This document shows positions 60,101-64,000 of a stretch of 64,000 nucleotides of DNA, piece after piece; position 1 is the stretch's first letter; each line of letters begins with the position of its first letter. The notes under the pieces were generated by a model. That model searched no databases. It saw only the letters and a program-made list of their open reading frames with translations, and was not told the DNA's origin. This DNA comes from Mortierella alpina (Eukaryota > Mortierellomycota > Mortierellomycetes > Mortierellales > Mortierellaceae): the NCBI GenBank assembly GCA_029449245.1, contig JANATF010000005.1, positions 2,728,001 through 2,792,000 of the forward strand, read 5' to 3'. The position numbers and the translations under genes are program-made.

Positions 60101-62826
60101 ATCGCAGTGTCACACTGCTCGAGTCCCTTTCGTCAGAGAAGATCCGTTGGGAGGCCGGAAGCCATTCGTTCGACACCCAGATGGCAACCACAGTTGGAGA
60201 TGTCCTCTTGTCTTCGGCTTTCCTTGCCTACGGCGGCTACTTTGACCAGCAGTACCGTGAACTGCTCTTCCACAAATGGGCAGACCATCTTACAAAGGCT
60301 AACATCCAGTTCAAGGCCGACATTTCACTGGCCGAGTATCTCTCGACGGCGGACGATCGTCTCTCCTGGACTGAGCATTCCCTTCCAGCGGATGATCTCT
60401 GTGTTGAGAACGCCATCATTCTGAAGCGCTTCAACCGATACCCGCTCATCATTGACCCCTCTGGACAGGCTACGACCTTCTTGATGAATGAGTACAAGGA
60501 TCGCAAGATCACGGTGACCAGTTTCTTGGACGATTCTTTCCTCAAGAATCTCGAGAGTGCTCTCCGTTTCGGTAATCCGCTCCTGATCCAGGATGTTGAG
60601 CATCTGGACCCCATCATGAATCCTGTCCTCAATAGGGAGCTGCGACGGACTGGCGGTCGTGTGCTGATCCGCCTGGGTAATCAGGACATTGACTTCTCGC
60701 CCGCATTCACGCTCTTCCTGTCTACCCGTGACCCCTCAGTCAACTTCCGACCTGATGTCTGCTCTCGTGTCTCCTTCGTCAACTTTACGGTGACTCGTGG
60801 CAGTCTTCAGAGCCAATGCTTGAGCAAGGTCTTGAAGGCCGAGCGTCCGGATGTGGACCGTCGTCGTGCTGACTTGATCAAGCTGCAGGGCGAGTTCAAG
60901 GTCAAGCTCCGTCATCTTGAGAAGTCGCTGCTGCAGGCACTCAATGAGTCCAAGGGTAACATTTTGGACGACGACAAGGTCATCGGAACCCTCGAGACCT
61001 TGAAGCGCGAGGCGGCAGATGTGACGCGCAAGGTGGAAGAGACAGAAGGTGTTATGCAGGAGGTCGAGCAAACGACGGCGATTTACACCCCTCTTGCACA
61101 CTCTTGCAGTTCCATCTTTTTTGTCATGGAGCAGCTCAACCGTCTGCACCACTTTTACCAATTCTCGCTCGACTTTTTCTCGGACATTTTCAACTATGTG
61201 CTGCATGAGAACCCCAACCTCGACGGCATCAAGGACTATGACCAGCGCTTGGAGATCTTGACCCGTGACCTCTTCAAGGTCTCTTACAGGCGAGCCAGCC
61301 GCGCATTGCTGCACGACGATCATGTCACATTTGCTATGCTTCTTACCCAGATCAAGATCCGTGGGACCGACTCGCAGGCAGACGACGCTGATTACGACTT
61401 TTTGCTCAGCCCTGCCTCCAACCCCACGGGCGAGATCACAGCCGAGTTCACGGAGGATCAGAGAGCCAACAGGATGGAGCAGTTCTCCAAATTGCCTTGC
61501 TTCTCGACGATGCCTGACAGCATCGCGGGCAACCGCGACATGTGGACCAAGTTCTGGTCTGACTCAAAGGCGGAGGCCCATGTTCCAGTGTTCTGGGATG
61601 CGTCTCCTGTCGATGCGATCAATGAGTTCAAGAAGCTGTTGGTGATCAAGTGTTTCCGTCCAGATCGCCTTCTTTCTGCAACATCCAAGTTCATTGATCA
61701 GGTGTTTACGCCCAACTTTGTCAGCCAGACAGAGTTGGACTTTACAAAGTTAGTCCAAGATGAGGTCAAGGCGTCCACACCCATCTCGCTCTGTTCCGTC
61801 CCTGGCCACGACGCCGCCTACCGCGTCGACAACTTGGCGCAGGAGCATGGTGTCCGTTTGGCCTCGGTTGCAATGGGATCTCAAGAAGGTATCAGTCTGG
61901 CTGATAAGGCGATTGCCTCTGCGACCAAGACTGGAAACTGGGTTCTGCTCAAGAACGTGCACCTGGCGCTCTCTTGGCTGGGTCAGCTTGACAAGCGTCT
62001 GCACAGCCTCAAGGCTCACCCAAGCTTCAGACTGTTCCTTACCATGGAGACGAATCCCAAGGTGCCTGTTAATTTGCTCCGCCTCTCGCGGGTGCTGATG
62101 TTTGAGCCCCAGCCTGGTATCAAGGCCAATCTGCAAGAGTCGCTCCGCGGTATTCCCGCTGCTAGACTCAGCAAGGGACCCATCGAGCGCGTGCGCCTTT
62201 ACTTTATGGTGGCGTGGTTGCATGCTGTGATCCTGGAGCGTCTTCGCTATGTGCCTCTGGGATGGACTAAGGCATATGAGTTTAATGATTCGGATCAGGA
62301 TTGCGCTTTGAGCACGGTCGACAATTGGCTGGATACAGTGGGCGCAGGCAGGGCTAACGTGTCGCCGGACCGCATTCCTTGGGACGCGATCCGAACACTT
62401 TTGAGCCAGTCTGTGTACGGTGGTCGTGTGGACGAGGAAGCCGACCAGCAATTGCTGGAGAGTTTTGTCAGCTCGTTCTTCAAGGCCGAGTGCTACGATC
62501 TCAACTTCAAGCTGGTCGAGTCCAGCGGCGAGGATGATGCAGGACTGGTTGCACCCGAGGGCACCAAGATGTCTCAGTTCCTGGAATGGGTCGATGAGTT
62601 GCCCGAACGCGAGCCTCCAACCTGGCTACGTCTCCCTCCGAATGCAGAGCGTGTCCTTTCTACGCACAAAGGTATAGTGATAGTTCTTGTTCCTTTGTTT
62701 GTTTTCTTCTGGCCATTGGTTATGAAATGGTCATCTAAACCTCTCTTGTCTTTTATAGCCATCACGATGCTTTCCAAGGTCAAGAAGATCAAGAGCCTTG
62801 TTGACGACGACGACGATGATCTGTGA
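48146..62826 (+). CDS. DYN1: Cytoplasmic dynein 1 heavy chain
   Basis: Thirteen exons (48146-48389, 48843-49157, 49253-49377, 49493-49730, 49817-49909, 50007-50133, 50234-50718, 50818-50984, 51077-52027, 52149-55993, 56070-56525, 56631-62671, 62759-62826) give 4384 aa. The tail occupies about the first 1300 residues, then the linker. Four P-loops are visible: AAA1 [15 protein letters not shown] (~1951) with Walker B CFDEFNR, AAA2 [11 protein letters not shown] (~2256), AAA3 [10 protein letters not shown] (~2625) and AAA4 [13 protein letters not shown] (~2970). The stalk coiled coils and microtubule-binding domain lie at about 59260-60160 ([19 protein letters not shown] within). AAA5 and AAA6 follow. 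The protein ends soon after AAA6 with an acidic DDDDDD tail, lacking the long animal C-terminal domain, as in fungi. It drives minus-end transport of nuclei and early endosomes. Intron 1 (453 nt) is long for this locus. Confidence 0.96.
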
Positions 62827-63013
62827 ACAGAACCCTTGTTCAAAATGTCACTGAGCGCGAGTATGAGCCATGAAAAGAGCACAAGAAGAATGTGAATTAT
62901 TGTTGGAGAATAAACAAAAGAAAGAAAAGAATGATGTATGATATTCATTCCACAGACAGACACTATGGAGTAGCCAAAAAAAAAAGGCTTTGTTGAGAGG
63001 AGAGCAAGGACGT

Positions 63014-63922
63014 CTACTTCTTTTTGACTGTCCCAGTCTTTTTTGTGGTAGTCCCAGAAGGCACGACCTAGAGTAGGAGCGAAAGTGAGAGAGAGCGTTT
63101 TTTTTTGGGGGGGGGGTTCAAAGTTAGGATGTATGACGTTTTTGCAGAGGTAAAATACGATTTAGGAGACGAGAACAATGCAACGAACCTTGCGCAGGCT
63201 GTTGAGATCCTCCAACGCGTCCGAGTCGACGGCCACCCACCTTACGGGGGCTGGCATGTTGGCCTTTCGCTTCGGTCCCTTGTTGATCTCTGTTTCCGGG
63301 ACACGCTTCCTGAGCTTCCTGGTGTGATGAGCCCTCGAGACTGGCTCCAGTGCAAAGTCGTTTGCAATGTCCAGATTCTCCTTGTCGTCTCTCAGTGCGC
63401 GTCGTTTGTTGTCAATGACGGCCAGCATCTTTTCTCTCAAGCCCTCGCGTTCATTCTAGTGCAAGGGAAACAAATAAACAGGTAGGTACGTTTGAGAAGG
63501 AGGCAGAGGAGTTCCAGATCCGTTCACGACGGGCGCAGATCGAAGGTCTTCTCGCTTGGGATTACTGCAGTTTTGGTGGTGGGGCTGTTTGCATACCATG
63601 TACTCGTCTTCGGCCATCTCTGTCTCCAGTTCATAAGCTTGCTGTGCGCATTCGAACTGGTAGTCTCTGTATAGGCGCGCGCTGGCAATGGCAGCATCCC
63701 GATTCTCAGCAAGGTCCTGCAATTGATCGTGAAAATCCGGATGTACGCCTAATAATGTTTTTTGAATTCAAATAGTATAACTCAATATCATTCCGATTCG
63801 AACATGAGATCAAGGAGAGAATGGATCCGTTTCCAGCCAACAGCGACAGGGGTTCAAAACTGTTACCATTCAAAATCGCATCCATTTCCTCCTTGTATCG
63901 TGCCATTTGATAAGAGAAGATT
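63014..63922 (-). CDS. Sds3-like subunit of a Sin3/Rpd3 histone deacetylase complex, 5' end beyond window
   Basis: Four exons are visible, read downward: 63867-63922, 63597-63748, 63189-63455 and 63014-63067. The first may begin at an acceptor (CCATAG, 63923-63928), which would continue a frame from outside the window; alternatively ATG 63906 is the start. The protein has the Sds3/BRMS1 pattern: QMARYKEEMDAILNGVHPDF, then FHDQLQDLAENRDAAIASAR, YRDYQFECAQQAYELETEMA and NEREGLREKMLAVIDNKRRA. A basic C-terminal region (HHTRKLRKRVPE, KKTGTVKKK) follows. Sds3 proteins dimerise through this coiled coil and hold Sin3-HDAC complexes together, repressing transcription. One donor is GTTCGT, weaker than the rest. 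The gene converges on dynein with 187 bp between stops. Confidence 0.75.
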
Positions 63923-64000
63923 CTATGGTTGAAATGTCGAGTTGATTGTTCTTTTTAAGTAAGAGCGTTGCGAGGCATTGTGCACGGAAGGAAAAAAAAA

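Overview
The window looks like nuclear DNA of a filamentous early-diverging fungus, most likely Mortierellomycota (Mortierella, Linnemannia or relatives). That placement is inference. It rests on compact genes with many short GT-AG introns (mostly 45-150 nt), fungal-type proteins (an O-mannosyltransferase, DEF1, a membrane-anchored GH9, a dynein lacking the long animal C-terminal domain), and genes rare in yeasts but kept in basal fungi (Integrator INTS11, methylmalonyl-CoA epimerase, a RUS/DUF647 protein). Exon joins were worked out by hand from splice sites, reading phase and family motifs. All reconstructed multi-exon genes close in frame.

Layout. 1-3 kb: two minus-strand secreted precursors. 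The first runs off the left edge and is a Kex2-type repeat protein: a signal peptide, then at least eight 39-residue units (117 bp each), every unit ending in Lys-Arg. The second is a shorter secreted protein with several dibasic sites and a similar leader. 3.2-6.3 kb: a RUS/DUF647 protein and methylmalonyl-CoA epimerase (+). 6.5-10.8 kb: a PMT2-like O-mannosyltransferase (-). 12.3-15.8 kb: DEF1-like CUE protein (-). 16.5-18.7 kb: translation factor eIF2 gamma (+). 18.8-24.8 kb: a gene-poor stretch with one tRNA-Ser(CGA) and a decaying ~295-bp tandem array of exon/intron modules. 24.8-28.2 kb: a large bHLH transcription factor (+). 28.7-29.3 kb: a small GPI-anchored CBM18 chitin-binding protein (-). 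30.7-33.4 kb: a membrane-anchored GH9 protein (+). 33.6-37.7 kb: a CM1-motif coiled-coil protein of the gamma-tubulin recruiting class (-). 38.1-40.3 kb: INTS11 (+). 40.5-47.5 kb: VPS15, 25 exons (-). 48.1-62.8 kb: cytoplasmic dynein heavy chain, 13 exons, 4384 aa (+). 63.0-63.9 kb: an Sds3-like subunit of a Sin3 histone deacetylase complex (-), whose 5' end lies beyond the right edge.

Most genes are housekeeping and are arranged as convergent or divergent pairs. Two small themes appear: secretion and cell wall (Kex2-type precursors, O-mannosyltransferase, CBM18, GH9) and microtubule/endosome biology (CM1 protein, VPS15, dynein; the last two are head to head). The best candidate for an undescribed system is the secreted Kex2-type repeat precursor at the left edge, with its shorter neighbour.
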